DNA of 64,000 nucleotides, taken from assembly GCA_902729315.2 (NCBI GenBank), contig LR746264.1, forward strand, positions 4,737,878 to 4,801,877, in the 5' to 3' direction. This DNA is from Spirodela intermedia. Its lineage: Eukaryota; Streptophyta; Magnoliopsida; Alismatales; Araceae. This document shows positions 26,301 through 39,600 of this stretch, piece by piece; position 1 is the first letter of the stretch, and the number at the start of each line of letters is the position of its first letter. Under the pieces are notes generated by a model. The model did not search any database. It worked only from the letters and a program-made list of their open reading frames with translations, and was not told where the DNA came from. A program made the translations under genes and the position numbers.

Positions 26301-29300
26301 ATTTTGAATGGATTATCAGTGATTTTGAATTTAACTCAGCTCAATAATTCACAGCCCGCCCTGATCTTTCCCTTTGATTCGCTTGGATAGTGACTCGTTA
26401 GAGTGTCTTAAAAGACGCTTTATTTCAATGGATTAGCAATCGTGGTGACTATACCCCTATTTTTGTCCTTCCTTGATTTCATTTACTCGGTATAGATTAA
26501 CTGAAATAACATTCTCAGGTCAACGCTTGATTTTCACAGTAAACATGCTTATTTATCCTTATTTTTTCGCTAAATGGCATATTCCATCATGGTACCAGCA
26601 ATGTTAAAGCCTTTTGTTTCCATTTTTCTCTTGCAGAAACTGTCTAATTTACATTAGTGTACTAGATGGGGTATTGGGAAATTTTGGGTGACGTATTTTA
26701 TCCACTTTCTTTACTTTAATGTCACCATGAGACCGAGATTTTTGCGGAATTCGCCATTCCTTCTGTCTATGAACTTATGGATTACAGATCTTTTATTATA
26801 AATAATTTAGGAGTCGAATTTTTTCAACAGGGGGCCGTAGGATTGAGAATAAGAATCTATGACAGGATAATGTGCTTTGTGAACTGTCACTTTGCGGCAC
26901 ATTTAGAGGCAGTCAATCGAAGAAATGCCGACTTTGATCATGTTTACCGGACCATGACTTTCAGCCGACAATCACAGGGACTGAATGCTGCTAATGGTAT
27001 GGTACTATGCCTGCGTTGGTTTTCTTCTCTCATTATATGCATCCAACTGTGCTCTCTGATATATGCGTGTGGAAAGCAATGCATACATGTGGGAGGATAT
27101 TGCTCTACACGTGCAAGTACCGAATGTGCAAATGTGTTTAGCCTGGTGGTTTATTTGGTTTTCTTGATCCTGTTTGGTGCAGCTGGCGCTTCATCTGCTC
27201 TTCAATTGTTTCGTGGACCAAATGTACGTAAAACATTTTTCATACTAAAGTGACTCATTTGACTTCACTTTCATATAGTGTCTCTTTTCTCTCCGACTGA
27301 GGGCCCTTGGCATTTCAGACTGATGATGGGAGACCTGAGCTATCTGAAGCAGACATGGTTATATTTCTTGGTGATTTTAACTATCGGCTCCATGGCATAT
27401 CTTATGATGAAGCAAGAGACTTTGTTTCTCAACGATGTTTTGACTGGCTTCGGGAAAAGGATCAGCTGAGAGCTGAAATGAAACTGGGGAAAGTATTTCA
27501 AGGGATCCGTGAAGGGCATATAAAATTCCCTCCTACATATAAATTTGAGAGGCATCAAGCTGGCTTGTCAGGTATTTTTCTGAAGGATGTTCCCAACATA
27601 ATACATATTTCACGTTGCTGAACTAGGTGTTGCCTCTACCAGTTACTGTCGGAAATTCAGAAATTACTTGCTTACAACATCAATGCAATTATGAAATTTT
27701 CATAGTTTGGATTTGATTGGTTCCTTCGCAGGGTATGATTCCAGTGAGAAGAAAAGGATTCCTGCCTGGTGCGACAGGATACTGTACCGTGATAGCCGTT
27801 CCGTTTCATCCTCTGAATGCTCTTTAGAATGTCCAGTTGTTTCTTCGATTTGTCAGTGAGTGTTCTCAAATTCCTATTTCTTTGTTCTCTATAAGAGTTG
27901 CTTGTTTGATGACTAATCGGCACTGTTCTAAATTCTTATCAGATACGATGCGTGCATGGATGTTACTGACAGTGATCACAAGCCTGTCCGGTGCATATTC
28001 AACGTTGATATTGCCCGCGCTGATGAATTGACAAGAAGGCAAGAATTTGGGGAAATAATGATGTCAAATGAGAAAATTACCTCCTTGCTTGAAGAAGTAT
28101 GCACCGTTCCCGAAACAATTGTGAGCACCAATAGCATAATCTTACAAAATCAGGATGTCACCATTCTAAGAATCACAAATATAAGTGAGACGGAAAAAGC
28201 GATGTTCGAAATAGCTTGCGAGAGGCAGTCAGCAATCATGGAAGATGGGTTCGCAACAGATCACTCTGCAAGAGGCGCCTTTGGCTTTCCTCAGTGGCTA
28301 GAGGTATTTTTCAGACCCCATGATGAATAATAATTTTTTTTCTAGTCTGCCCTTGCCCATTTTACTCAAGGGATCCTTCTATTACGATATGCATAAGAGG
28401 GAGAAAGAGGGACCCTCTGTCCCAGAGAGGAGGAGCGGCGGAAAGACTTCCTCAGTTTCTCATCGCTAAATAACACCCATTATATATGGTGTGAACCCTA
28501 CACAACATTGTCCAGATTGCCCTCAGGCTACATCCCCTAATACCTTCTGTTTGCACTCTGGTGATTACTGTTGGATGTGGAGCTTTCCGCCAATTTCAGT
28601 TTATTACCTTGAAACCAGAATAGATGGCAGCCGGTAAGCCATTGACATTAGGACTAGTGAAGGCGCGCACCCCACTCCTGGCATTGGTTGGCAGAAGATG
28701 AAGAAGAGAGAGGGAGAAACTCAACTCTGCTGCCATACTCAGTATGCTGTCACCTCCAGCCTCTGCTTGCTGCTGTCCGTCACCATTGTGGGGCTTCTTC
28801 CTTGTATCACCTTGACTATACCGTTGTGCCTGTACACCCACCAGTCCTCTTTCTGATGAGTTGCTGCCATCTTAAAAGACACAGCACCGAGGTTCAAGTG
28901 TTTTTCCGTGACGTCTTTCTCTTTCGTTTTCCTCACTTGCTTTGCTTACAGTGAAGAAAGAGGAAGAAGGAAAGCCGTCCTTTTTCTCCTCATTTGATCT
29001 TCTCCTCATCTGTGTGCTGATTCCGATGCAGGTGGCGCCTGCGGCGGGCATGATCAGGCCCGGGCAGACAGTGGAGGTGTCCATGCAGCACGAGGACCTG
29101 CATACGCTGGAGGAGTTTGTCGACGGGGTCCTGCAGAACCGGTGGTACGAGGACCTCACCAGGGACAAGGAGGTGGTGCTGCTGGTGCATGTCACCGGGG
29201 ACCGCTCGACCGAGCGGCGCAGGCACCGCGTCACCGTCCGCCACTGCTTCTCCTCCCGGGCTAGCGGCGCCTCCTCCTCGAGGGGTCCCTCCCAGAGGAC

Positions 29301-29391
29301 TCAGTCCAGCGTCCTCCACCGCTCAGACTTCCGCTACCTCGGCAGCTCCTCAGACATCGTGGACGACTTCCACTACATGCACGACTCCTGA
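17357..29391 (+). CDS. FRA3: type II inositol polyphosphate 5-phosphatase, WD40-like repeats plus catalytic domain
   Basis: Coding exons: 17357-18506, 22314-22566, 22688-23498, 24860-24984, 25135-25219, 26831-26996, 27183-27223, 27319-27571, 27732-27855, 27943-28303, 29032-29391 (TGA); all junctions GT-AG and in phase, 1,242 residues. The N-terminus is acidic and Ser/Gly-rich. WD40-like blades follow ([40 protein letters not shown], then about 570-670). The 5-phosphatase domain has WNVG at 690-693, LGDFNYR at 894-900, PAWCDRIL at 972-979 and DSDHKP at 1012-1017, so the catalytic residues are intact. The family removes the 5-phosphate from PI(4,5)P2, Ins(1,4,5)P3 and relatives; FRA3 affects actin and secondary walls in Arabidopsis fibres. 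The frame is open upstream to a GTG at 17258, but 17357 is the first in-frame ATG and gives the family's acidic MEEDGED-type start. Subfamily is secure; one-to-one identity with FRA3 rather than 5PTase12-14 is less so. Confidence 0.93.
18507..22313 (+). other. first 5-phosphatase intron (3.8 kb)
   Basis: The donor follows CATATG at 18506 and the acceptor is AATCCAG just before 22314; splicing restores the conserved S-Y-G-D-L-W-S-G-S of the WD40-like region. No convincing gene or bounded transposon is visible inside. A short stretch near 19290-19380 loosely recalls the end of LINE reverse transcriptases, but too weakly to annotate. Confidence 0.8.
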
Positions 29392-30172
29392 GGCTCCGCT
29401 TCCTTGTTTGTACATACACGGTCGATGAATCACCCCCGCTCTTATTTCAAACACCCCAAAAAAAAAGTATATGAGAGAGAGAGAGAGAGAGAGGTCTTAG
29501 GTTGTTGGTGTCGTTGTGGATAAAAGAAAAGGTTCCCCTACGGCTGACACTTTCATCACCGGGATATTCTTTGGATATTCATTCGATTCGAAGGCTAAGA
29601 AGCCAGACTGTTCCCAGGACTGAGTTATTGTTTCATGTGATAGACTTGATTGCACCCATAACTACAGAAATTCCTCGTCACCCGTTGGTACTGTAAAAAA
29701 ATACAATTCCTCGTCCCGTAAATTTCATTGCCCCGTCTTGGACGCCCATCAAACTCAAGGGTCTTTTCCTATCAACAAAAATGATTTCTTCTGTGGCAAG
29801 AAAGAACATACGCAGATTGTATCTCAAAATCTAGCTCATGAATTCTTGACTTAACTTTGTGTGTTATTTCTGAATTATTTGAGATAACTTAGCTAGACAG
29901 TTGGCTGAATAAACCATTAAGAGTTAGTTAGAAGCGGGCAGGTACGAAGTCTCGTTGACAAATGGGGACCCAACTTGTCTGCACAGCGAAACCCCAAGCC
30001 CACTCAGCTCATCTCTGTAGTTATTATACTAAAAATTACATTGACCTGACTCATGATGAAGAAAGCGTACCAACAAGTTAAAAGCCTGCAAGGGCAAGGT
30101 TGACTTAGTTAATCTTGGCATGATGCCGAATCAGATCGCAGAAGGGAGCTCCACTCTGCTCAAGAGATTATT
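29392..30172. other. spacer between the 5-phosphatase and KAPP
   Basis: About 0.8 kb that should hold the 5-phosphatase 3' UTR and the KAPP promoter. It includes a (GA)n microsatellite at 29473-29493 soon after the stop. No coding frame here resembles a protein. The two genes run head to tail in the same direction. Confidence 0.6.
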
Positions 30173-30180
30173 TATATAAA
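30173..30180 (+). promoter_or_regulatory. candidate TATA box of KAPP
   Basis: TATATAAA, 305 bases before the KAPP ATG. A start about 30 bases downstream would give a leader of roughly 275 bases carrying the (GA)n tract and the CGG run, and I find no ATG in that leader before 30485. Position and sequence fit a core promoter; there is no transcript evidence. Confidence 0.5.
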
Positions 30181-30241
30181 AAAAGTCCAAATCCAAGGCT
30201 AATTTTTTCTATTTATTTTAAATTTAATCATTAAGTTAGCC

Positions 30242-30244
<3 letters not shown>

Positions 30245-30279
<35 letters not shown>
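30245..30279 (+). repeat. (GA)n microsatellite in the KAPP leader or promoter
   Basis: An uninterrupted (GA) run of about 17 units, between the candidate TATA box and the ATG. GA runs at this position are known binding sites for plant BBR/BPC GAGA-binding proteins; binding here is inference. Confidence 0.9.
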
Positions 30280-30280
<1 letters not shown>

Positions 30281-30456
30281 CTGGGTGGTGGAAGTAGTAC
30301 CAGTTGGAGAGGAGAAACAGACGGGACCATTTCAAAGCACCACTGGCCGCTCGCGCGCCCCACACCGCGTACGCCTCCTGTTGGCTGCCTGCCCCTTCCG
30401 AGGCCGGCGGAGCGGGACGCGCTTGCCCGCCTCTTTGTTCCAAGCAGTGCGCCGCA

Positions 30457-30479
30457 GCGGCGGCGGCGGCGGCGGCCGC
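30457..30479 (+). repeat. CGG trinucleotide run just before the KAPP ATG
   Basis: Seven consecutive GCG/CGG units ending in GGCCGCC, a few bases before the ATG at 30485. It is part of a GC-rich leader and could fold strongly. Confidence 0.85.
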
Positions 30480-30484
30480 CTGCA

Positions 30485-33400
30485 ATGGGGTCGTTGGGAG
30501 AGGACGGCATGTTGGGTGTGCTCGCGCTCGTGATCGTCGCCTCCTTGCTCTTCCTGCTGTTGCTTGTTCTGCTGTTCTTCTATCTGGCTCGCCGCCGGGA
30601 ATGGCTCCTTGTCTCGTCTTCTTCCTCTTCCCCTTCCTCGCCCCCTTCTGCTGGTCTGCCCGTCCCAAAGGTAAGAAACTGTTGTTGCTTTGCGTGGCTT
30701 GTTGTCAGGTTCCGCCCGCCGGTGCCAGTTAGGTTTCAGCATAGTGAGGACAATGCCGGCTGGGTCCCTTTTTCTTTTTCTCATCTTCCCATTGGAATCA
30801 GTGCAGGCTTTCTTATTTTTTTCTCCCTGGAATTCGTCCGAATTTATGTCTCTAAGGCCTTCCACAGCCTTAATTTGCAATGCCTTCAAATATTTTGACG
30901 TTGGCTTTAACATGTGGAAATTGTAATTGTGTAAGCGGAGAAATGCATCTTTCATCATCCTGCTAAAGGAGGAAGGCAAGCCAAACGAAAGATAAATGAA
31001 GTGAGAAGCCGAACTTTTAGGGAAAAGATGCAGCAATAGCATTACAGGGAGTTGGTACCGATGCATAGCCGTGCATCATCTTCTCTGATCGTCTCTCTCC
31101 CTTTTGATTTTATTCGACCTTTTTCAAACCATGATCTCAACTCTTATCTAAGAACCATAGTAAGAAAGGAGACGATAAACTAAAAATTATGATCTATCTT
31201 TTTTTAGTCAAATAATAATAGAAATTTGATTTTAGATAAAGGAAGGTGTAAGTCCCCTCTATCGCTCGATGGACTGAATTTTTTTGGCGAGAGAGTTATC
31301 ACTGGGAGAAAAAAGCTAAGTTAGACAGAAGTATGATTTTTTTTGTAGTCAAACTTTCTGAAGCAGTAAAATTTCTGTCAGATTGTCCCTGGCTGAGGTA
31401 AGATCCTATTCCACCAATGTTTTTTGTGCTATGAGAATTCTCGTTTTACTTACATTTCCCTCCAGAAAGAGTCAGACGAGTCTTTGTACACAATATGATT
31501 CACTAATTCAAATAGATATGATCCTCTCTGACATGTCATGGGTTCAAGTAGTTGGTCAAATCTTTCCTCTTTAATTTGTTGACAGCTTGTGTGCAATGCA
31601 CAAGAAATTTGTGCGATTTACCCCGTTGGTTGGGTAGAGACTGTGGAATTCCTTCTAAGCACAACGAAATGAAGAACAATTTTGATTTTTGGGTGATATT
31701 ATTCACTCACTCAAGTTGGCAATTCCTTGAAAACAGTTCTCCAAGAAAATCATCACGTATTTTGAATGCAGTGCCATGCTGAGAAATAGGACCAAACAAG
31801 TCTGAAACATCAGAAACAGGAACAAATGTTGGAGCATCAAAAATGTGGGCAAAGGACTTGGCAATGATTGTCTTTTGGTTCTTAGCTCCAACTTGTCTTT
31901 ATGATCAGAGCATACCATTCGACATTTTCCCAAAATATTGGGATCTGACTTCTTAGTCATGGCCATGCTTCTTATTCATTTAATGTGTATAATGTGTAGA
32001 ATCACCTCATTCTTTTCTTCACCCTAAAATAGTTTCATTATAAAAATGAACTTGTTTAACCCTTTGTTCCTTGCTATATTTTCTTAGCAGGTTGATATAG
32101 AGAAACCTCTTCTCTCTAATGATTTTGGAGAAATTCCTGGTCAAATTAGTTGTTCAGCTAGAAGATGTCTTTCAGACGAATATAGACATGAGAATGATGT
32201 GAATATTAGCTCTCTTATAACGCATCTGTCTCCTAAGAATAGAGAGAAGCAATTGATAGGTCGAGATGGTCCAGGTGTGTTAAATAACTGATTAATTTCT
32301 CAGGCTCTCTCAAAATTATCATCTCCTCTTTTTATTTATTTTCTTTGGTACCTATGAAGTGTTGCCTTTTTCTAGCTGTTCTGATGGTTTTTGAGTTCTC
32401 AATATGATGTCTGCTATGAATCAGATGATTTGGTAGTTGGCCAGACGCTCAGGTTTACAGAGGTGGCAAACTGGCGAGAAGAAGAGTTCGCACATGACAG
32501 GAAAAAAAATACTAAAAATGACTCAGAATTGTTTGGGGAGATTCTCAGACATCAGGTGTCTCAAGTTGTGGACAAATCGGCACATGAACGTACTATCTCC
32601 TTTCATATTTTATCTCATTTGGTTGCCTGATGAAGAATGTGTGCTAAGCTAAATGTCAATATAATTTTGATGATTACATGCTATTTGATCCTCTAGTTTG
32701 TTAAATTGCAGGAAGCAGCCTGTTCCTAGAGGTTATTTCTGGCCCTTCATGTGGGCTCCAATGCTCCAGACAGTCAAACAACTCTTCTGGCCGTCCATTG
32801 ACTCTTGGAAGAATTTCTTCTAGTGACCTATTCCTGGAAGACGCAGGAGTCTCAGGGAAGCATGCAGTCATCAATTGGAACAAGAATGTACTATGTCTAT
32901 ACATGCTTCACCTATTTGTGCCTGTAGCAATCTTTCCTTTGTAGGAGTCTCTTTGATTGACTTTTTTCGCTAGAGTCCTATTTTGATTTCATGTACTCTT
33001 TGTAGACATTTAAGTGGGAGCTGGTGGATATCGGAAGCTTGAATGGAACGCTCTTGAATTCACAGGCAGTCCATAATCCTGAGCTAGGACGTCCAAGTGG
33101 TAGTGCACCTGTGGAGCTTGCAGATGGAGATATAATTACACTTGGCTCTTCTTCAAAAATATTTGTGAGTCATGGTCATTCCGTTGCTTTGTTGATTTAT
33201 GGTTTCTACTTAAAATTATTCAAATTCATTGAGGTAGAAGGATAATTTAGATTCCGAGAATGCATGCAAAAAGTTTCCTGTATGTCTCTATATTTTTTAT
33301 ATCTCTTCTTGTTTTTGACTGGAGTGGTGCTGCTTGTCTCTGTTTCCTCCAAAAACAAAGTCCAAGCGAGGAGACTACATGGAAGGAATCTATATAAATT

Positions 33401-36400
33401 TCAATATAAAAAATGGCCCAGAACTTGAATATTCGATTTTTAAGATATATGATTGATTGCTTTAATCCTTCTGTTAGTTGTCCTAACTAAAATGTAAGGC
33501 CTACTGTGGTGCCTGGAAATTTTGAGCAAAATCTTAATTTATGAACTGCTGGGTCACTTCACCTTGGGCTACGAAATTCATGCTAATCCATGTCTAGTTT
33601 TATCACAGACAGTTCCTGAAGTTCGAAAAGACAACTGAAAGGACCTAAAATTTCTAAATTGGCTTGTGCTTTGTAATTAGTTATCGTTTATTTTCATTCA
33701 CAGAAGATGATACATCTTTTCATTTTTGTCCCAACTATATTTTCAAGATTTACTTTTATTTTTAAATCTCCCGGTATTCATTTTTGTTCAATTAAATTAT
33801 TCATTCGTAATGATTCAATTTTCCTTACTCCGTGGTACTCTAGACAGATATATATTGATCACTTACATTATTGAAGAGATGCTAAGAATAATAATTCATT
33901 TCTCTTGATGTTCAAGAAGTTTAACTAAAATCTACTTCATGTTGGTGTACGACTTTGTTGGATCTGTTGATAAATAAATCGGAAAAATAAATTTAAGAAA
34001 TGCATACGTAAATGTGAATGATAGAAATGGGAACGCATGTACAATCTATCTGCTCAGGAAACGAGAGTAGTGGACATATTGAGAAATGTGCAAAGGTATG
34101 AATGCCAACATGCTGATGAGCTATTGAGCAGATTTCTCTTCAATAATAGAAGCTGCAAGTGGGTAATGTCATCATTTATAATGTCACCTCTATACTTGCA
34201 AAGTAGATTCCTTGTAGGACTTGGAACTTGTCAAGTTCCATAACGAGCCATCTATTCTAAGGAGTGCTTTCATAATTCAGGAAAGTATTGCTCCGAATGC
34301 TCAAGGCATAGGCACTGCAATCTGGCTTGCATACTCTATGTGCCGGATCCTATGTATAAGCTAGCGATGACATTGGGTAACGACGTACATCAAGATCTAT
34401 TTTTGAAGGATAGGAAATATAGAGGAGATTCGAAAAGTGATGGAGGGAAGATGGTGGGGTGCAGTTGCTATTTAGTTAGGAAGGTTTCAAACGAAGAGTT
34501 TGTGTTTCATAGTAAGGTCCTTTGGTGAATGTGGAGGTTTTGTCTAGTGTAGCTCAAGATTTTTAAGTTAGCCATGCCATTGACCTTCCTGTGACAATGA
34601 CAAGTGGAGGACGCTTGGACACTAATATTATATATATTTTAATTACTATAAATTATAATTAATTATAGAGAAAGTAATGAATAAGATAAAGTATATGTGC
34701 TTACATCCTCAAAAGATCACATGAATTGGTATTCACATAAAAAAATGATAGAGGATAAAGTTCAGCAGAAAATAACAATAATGAATTGTTGATATAATTA
34801 TCAAATATATTTGATAAATATTCGAGTAAAAACATTTAATGTAATTCAGCAGAAAAAATGTATGAATAATTTATATCAGACAAGAAGCTTTTGTGTGGGA
34901 TTGGTAATGTGAATTTGTGGATGTAAGCAAAGGCATATTCATGTCCATGAAGTTAGTGATACTTTGCCATTGCATTGATGACTTGGCAGTATTGCTCCTG
35001 GCCACCTTGCCAAGGTGTTACTTTAACAATGTTCAGAATATTTGGCCTGGGCTTGATCATTTGGGTTTGTATCTTATATGCACATACCTTCAACATGACT
35101 AGTGTCAATTAATAAAGATTTTCTGGATCCATTGTGATGAGGCAAATGTGTAAAGAGTCTAGTGGAGTCGTTTCTGTCTCCACAAAGGTTATGCATGTCA
35201 TGGTTGGAGAGGGATATGTAATAACTTCTAAAATCTCAGTGAGAGTTTTTGGCCATTTAGTAACCGCAAGGCCTTTAAAGTTCCTTGAGATGGGATGGTG
35301 TTTCTCATCATTGAGAAAGTTAGAAAGGAGGGAGGATTCCACGAGTAGCTCACATCCACAGTAGGTTTTAAGAATTCTCTGAGGTTTTGATACTATCCAT
35401 TTCACTCCTTTGGTTTGGATGATTCGAAAAATATTTAGGTTCATCGCAGTTTTGGATGGAAAACGATGCAGTACTGTGATAAAATTAATGAAAACTGTGT
35501 GTACTTTTTATGGAGAATGCACTTATGTTACATGTTTCTAAATGAAAGGAAAGAAATCTATATCGATCAATCATCCAAATTGATCTTTTCGTGTTGAATT
35601 GATCATGATTGCACCTTGGAAATAGATTTTCTTCACAGTAAATTTTTCCACGAGAAAACATAAATAAGTTCATTCAAATTGGACATTGAATGGTTGGTTG
35701 AGCTCTGAAACATATGAAGAAGGAATCCTACCTAACCAATAAGATGGGAATATATATAGATGAAAAATTTACTCATATCAACGTTTATCGTTTGAAAGTT
35801 CTGCTTCCTTGTGAAGAGTGCAGTTACATTTTTTTTAATGGAATGGCAGGAGGGGGTCGTCTGAATAAATCATGTCATGCACTAAATGTTCAAGCATAAT
35901 TTTGTCCAAGCTTCATGTTTGCACATTCTTTGGTCTCCCAATCCTCTATCTTTCTCTCTCTCTCTCTCTCTCTCCTTTCTTTCTCTCCCAGCCTCGCTAT
36001 CTCTCCCACTGTATTGCCCTCCACTCCCTCTCTCTTTGGCGCTGTGGACAGAATGGACGTGCAAAAATATTGCACGTTGAGCCTATAAGTAACAAGATCC
36101 ACAGTCTTTGGGGTCTATTAGAATTGATTTGGGGGACCCTTGACTTGACAAGGATTTGATTGGTGTCCCATGGATCTGCAATGGTTGCTTGAGTACACAA
36201 GCAAAGAAAAATTTGTAGATAGAACGAAAATTCTATTATTCCTGGGGAAAATGAGATGCTACAATTCTTGGGCCAATAAATAGGCTGAATTTAGTTCTTA
36301 CTTTATTAGGTAGGATTAAATAATAAAATAATAAATAACATTATTAAAAGAAAAAAGACTTATTAGTCGTGTGAAACTAATGATCTACCCCTGCGTCTTG

Positions 36401-36652
36401 AGCCTTTTGGGTTGGATTGGGTCTATGGTGCATTGAAAGCCTTCAAACCTTAGTGCTCTACACATTTCGGTCCATGATCCTTATTTGTTGATGTTGTGCT
36501 TTACATTACTCTCCCTCACTTGCTCTCAGTCTTGCCGTCTCCCCCCCTCCCCCCCTCCCTCTTCCCTCCCCCTTGCACTTCTCCAACTTTTTCTATCTCT
36601 CTTTCTCCTCTCCCTCTCTCTCTCTGCATCTTTTTTGTTGTGTTATCATATA

Positions 36653-36691
<39 letters not shown>

Positions 36692-39600
36692 CTTTTCTGC
36701 CATAATCGGTTCCGCAAGAAAGTTTTTTATCACTAGACTGATTTGTACTCTATTCTATTTAATTTTCTCTAGGTTCGAATTATGCCATATGCTGAATATC
36801 CTATTCCCTTTAGAGTTGGTATAGCATCCGATCCAATGGCTCTGCGTAGAGGTGGAAAAAGTCTTCCGATGGAGGATGCTTTTTATTGCCAATGGCCACT
36901 TCCTGGCATTGATAAGGTTTCATTTCTAGATTCCTACTAACATGTAAATTTTGATATGCCATGGATGTGATGTCTAAAAATTAGTCTAACAAATTTCTTG
37001 TCATGGAGTTTGGGCTGTTTGGCATTTTCGATGGACATGGTGGAGCGGTAGCAGCCAAAACTGCTTGCAAGTTAGTTCCCTTCTGTATGATTTCATTTTT
37101 TTGTCACACAGCTTTATGTATATACTTTTAGGATATCAGCATGAAATTTTATTGTTAATATTCAATTGCACTTATTATTAAAATACAGGCATAGTCATGA
37201 GCTTGCGTTTTTCCATTTATATTATTTTGGAAATTCTAGGTCGTAAGAAAATTATGTAAAAGACTAAGGGTGTTTTGCAAAATTGTGTAAGGTTCCTCCC
37301 TATATAATGGGGGTTAGAGGTGAATGAATCGGGAGGTGGTTTCCGCCGTTCTCCCCTCTGTCCTCTGTGACGGAGGTCGTTTCTCCATTTCCAGCATATT
37401 TCAATTTTAGACTGGTACCTCTCTCATTCTTGAAGCACGCAGAAATATTTTTATTGAGGATCTTCCCCATTTGTACATGTACTTCCTTTTCTATGGATTG
37501 GAAAAACAAGATGTTAATCTAGGTTTTCTAATTTTTTCGTTCATGTTTTTCATTCTGAGTTAATGCTTCCCGTGGAACTAGTGTTATGAACAGATCATCC
37601 TAAAAAATCCCAGAAAATGCATTTCCAGTTCCTTTCCTTTTTTGTCTATTGTTGCCTAAAAGAAATCTATACAAATAATCCAATGCCTGAAACACACTTC
37701 CTATGAACACGTCAGACAAATGTGGATCTGAGTACAACCAATCTGTCATTCAAATACAGGCCCTTTCAAACGTTTTCAACATGATAGTATTCCAGTCTTT
37801 GGTGAATCTTTATGGGATTTCATCTTTCCACTCCTGAGAAAACACTTTCTTCTTCACAATAACTTCATTTCCTTTCATCCATGATTGTAAACGATAGCAA
37901 GGAATTTTTCTCATGTTGTGGCTGATTTCTGTTCCTCCAATTTTAAGGCCTACTAACCAGAAATGGTATTCTCTTAACTTTGGTTTCAACTTTCCCTGCA
38001 AAGACCGTTGCCTAGTCTTGTTGAATGATTGAATTGATCATAAACATGGAGTGTTACATTTTACTTGTATAGATATGAATGAAAAGAACACTAGAACTTT
38101 TGGCAACGGAAGTATTGGGTGGAAGTTATCACTATCGCATTTTCTAGGGTGAGAGTTGTGAGCTTTTGTAATGAGCAAGGGCTTGCCTTACTTTTTAGGT
38201 TGTTGGGATCTTAGGATGGTCTACTCTTGGTGCAGATTATGGAGATCATTCGGACAGGATTTTTTCTCTTTGACTATTTAGTGGGAGTGTAGCTCTCAAC
38301 TCTCAGATTAACAAGTTGGTTATTTTTCTTTTCTTATGCATTTTTATGGTTATTTGTCATCGTTTCTTATGCATTTTATGGTTATTTGTCATTAAACAGT
38401 TTTCCCGCATTCTAACCACCAATAAATCAACATATTTATGCACGTACCTTTTGTGGATTTGATTTTAATATTTTGCATTCATGATTTTCAGGATTTTGCC
38501 TAGGATTGTAAGCCATAGTTTGTCAAACCCTGAAGCGAGAGAAAAGGTCCTTTCTTTATGTGATTCATCTGAAGTTCTTAAAGAGGCCTTTTCTCAGACA
38601 GAAGCAGCAATGAGACATCAGTATGAGGTTTTTTTCTCTCTTGCAAATATTTGAAATTACTTTGTGAAAACTGGCCTTTTCTAAATTTAGAAAAGCTTAT
38701 GTAATCTGTCTGCTTCTCTTGTGAAAATTTCTTCTTGTTGTTTAGGCTATTGCGTTAATGTTTATTCAATTATAATCTTTGATAGGTTGCTCTTGAGCTG
38801 TGCCCATTTAATTTGTACTGTTCAGATAACATATCTTGAGAGCTTGCCAACACATGAGGGAGTGTTAAAATTGTCTCATTGTGGGAATAGTAATTAAAAC
38901 CATGTTGTAATCTACATTGTTTATTGGCCACTAGTTTTGACTCCGATGACCCAATATTTCATCACAGACGAGTTTATTTAAGTTTGGATCACATCCATCA
39001 CAAAGTTAAGATGAGAAATGAAATCCCATAATGTGGAAACTGGTCACCAAGAAACTGTCCACCAGTGATAGAATTCAAATGTTTGAAGCAGATATTATGA
39101 GCAAATGTGCCTATTGCGGGGTGCAGGAGTCCATTAGTCATCACTATATGGAATATAGGATTACTATTTTATTATAAAGGCTTATCTATTTTCAAGTGAG
39201 TCATTATTTCGATAAAACTGAGTTGTTGCAAAATTGGCATTATCTGTCCTATAGCATCAAATCTTTATCGGTGGAGATTCTACCTTGCGAGTTACATGTC
39301 AGAAAATAATTAACGAAAAATTAAGAAATATACGTAACATGATTGACATGACTGCATTGCTGTGTTTTTATCTGTCAATGGCGGTGGAAATTGATGACTG
39401 TCTAAGATTTGTCTTGCTGAATGTGATCAAGAGCATTGGTAACATGTTCCCTCTACCAACTTGTTGGATGAGGGTGAAGTTTTTTTTATTCCTTGATTTA
39501 GTTTTTTTTCATCTTTTTACTGGCATATGCCTTTTTTTGTGTTTTCTTTGTTTTCTTTTTGATACTTGGACATTCTACATATTCTTTAATATAATAGTAT

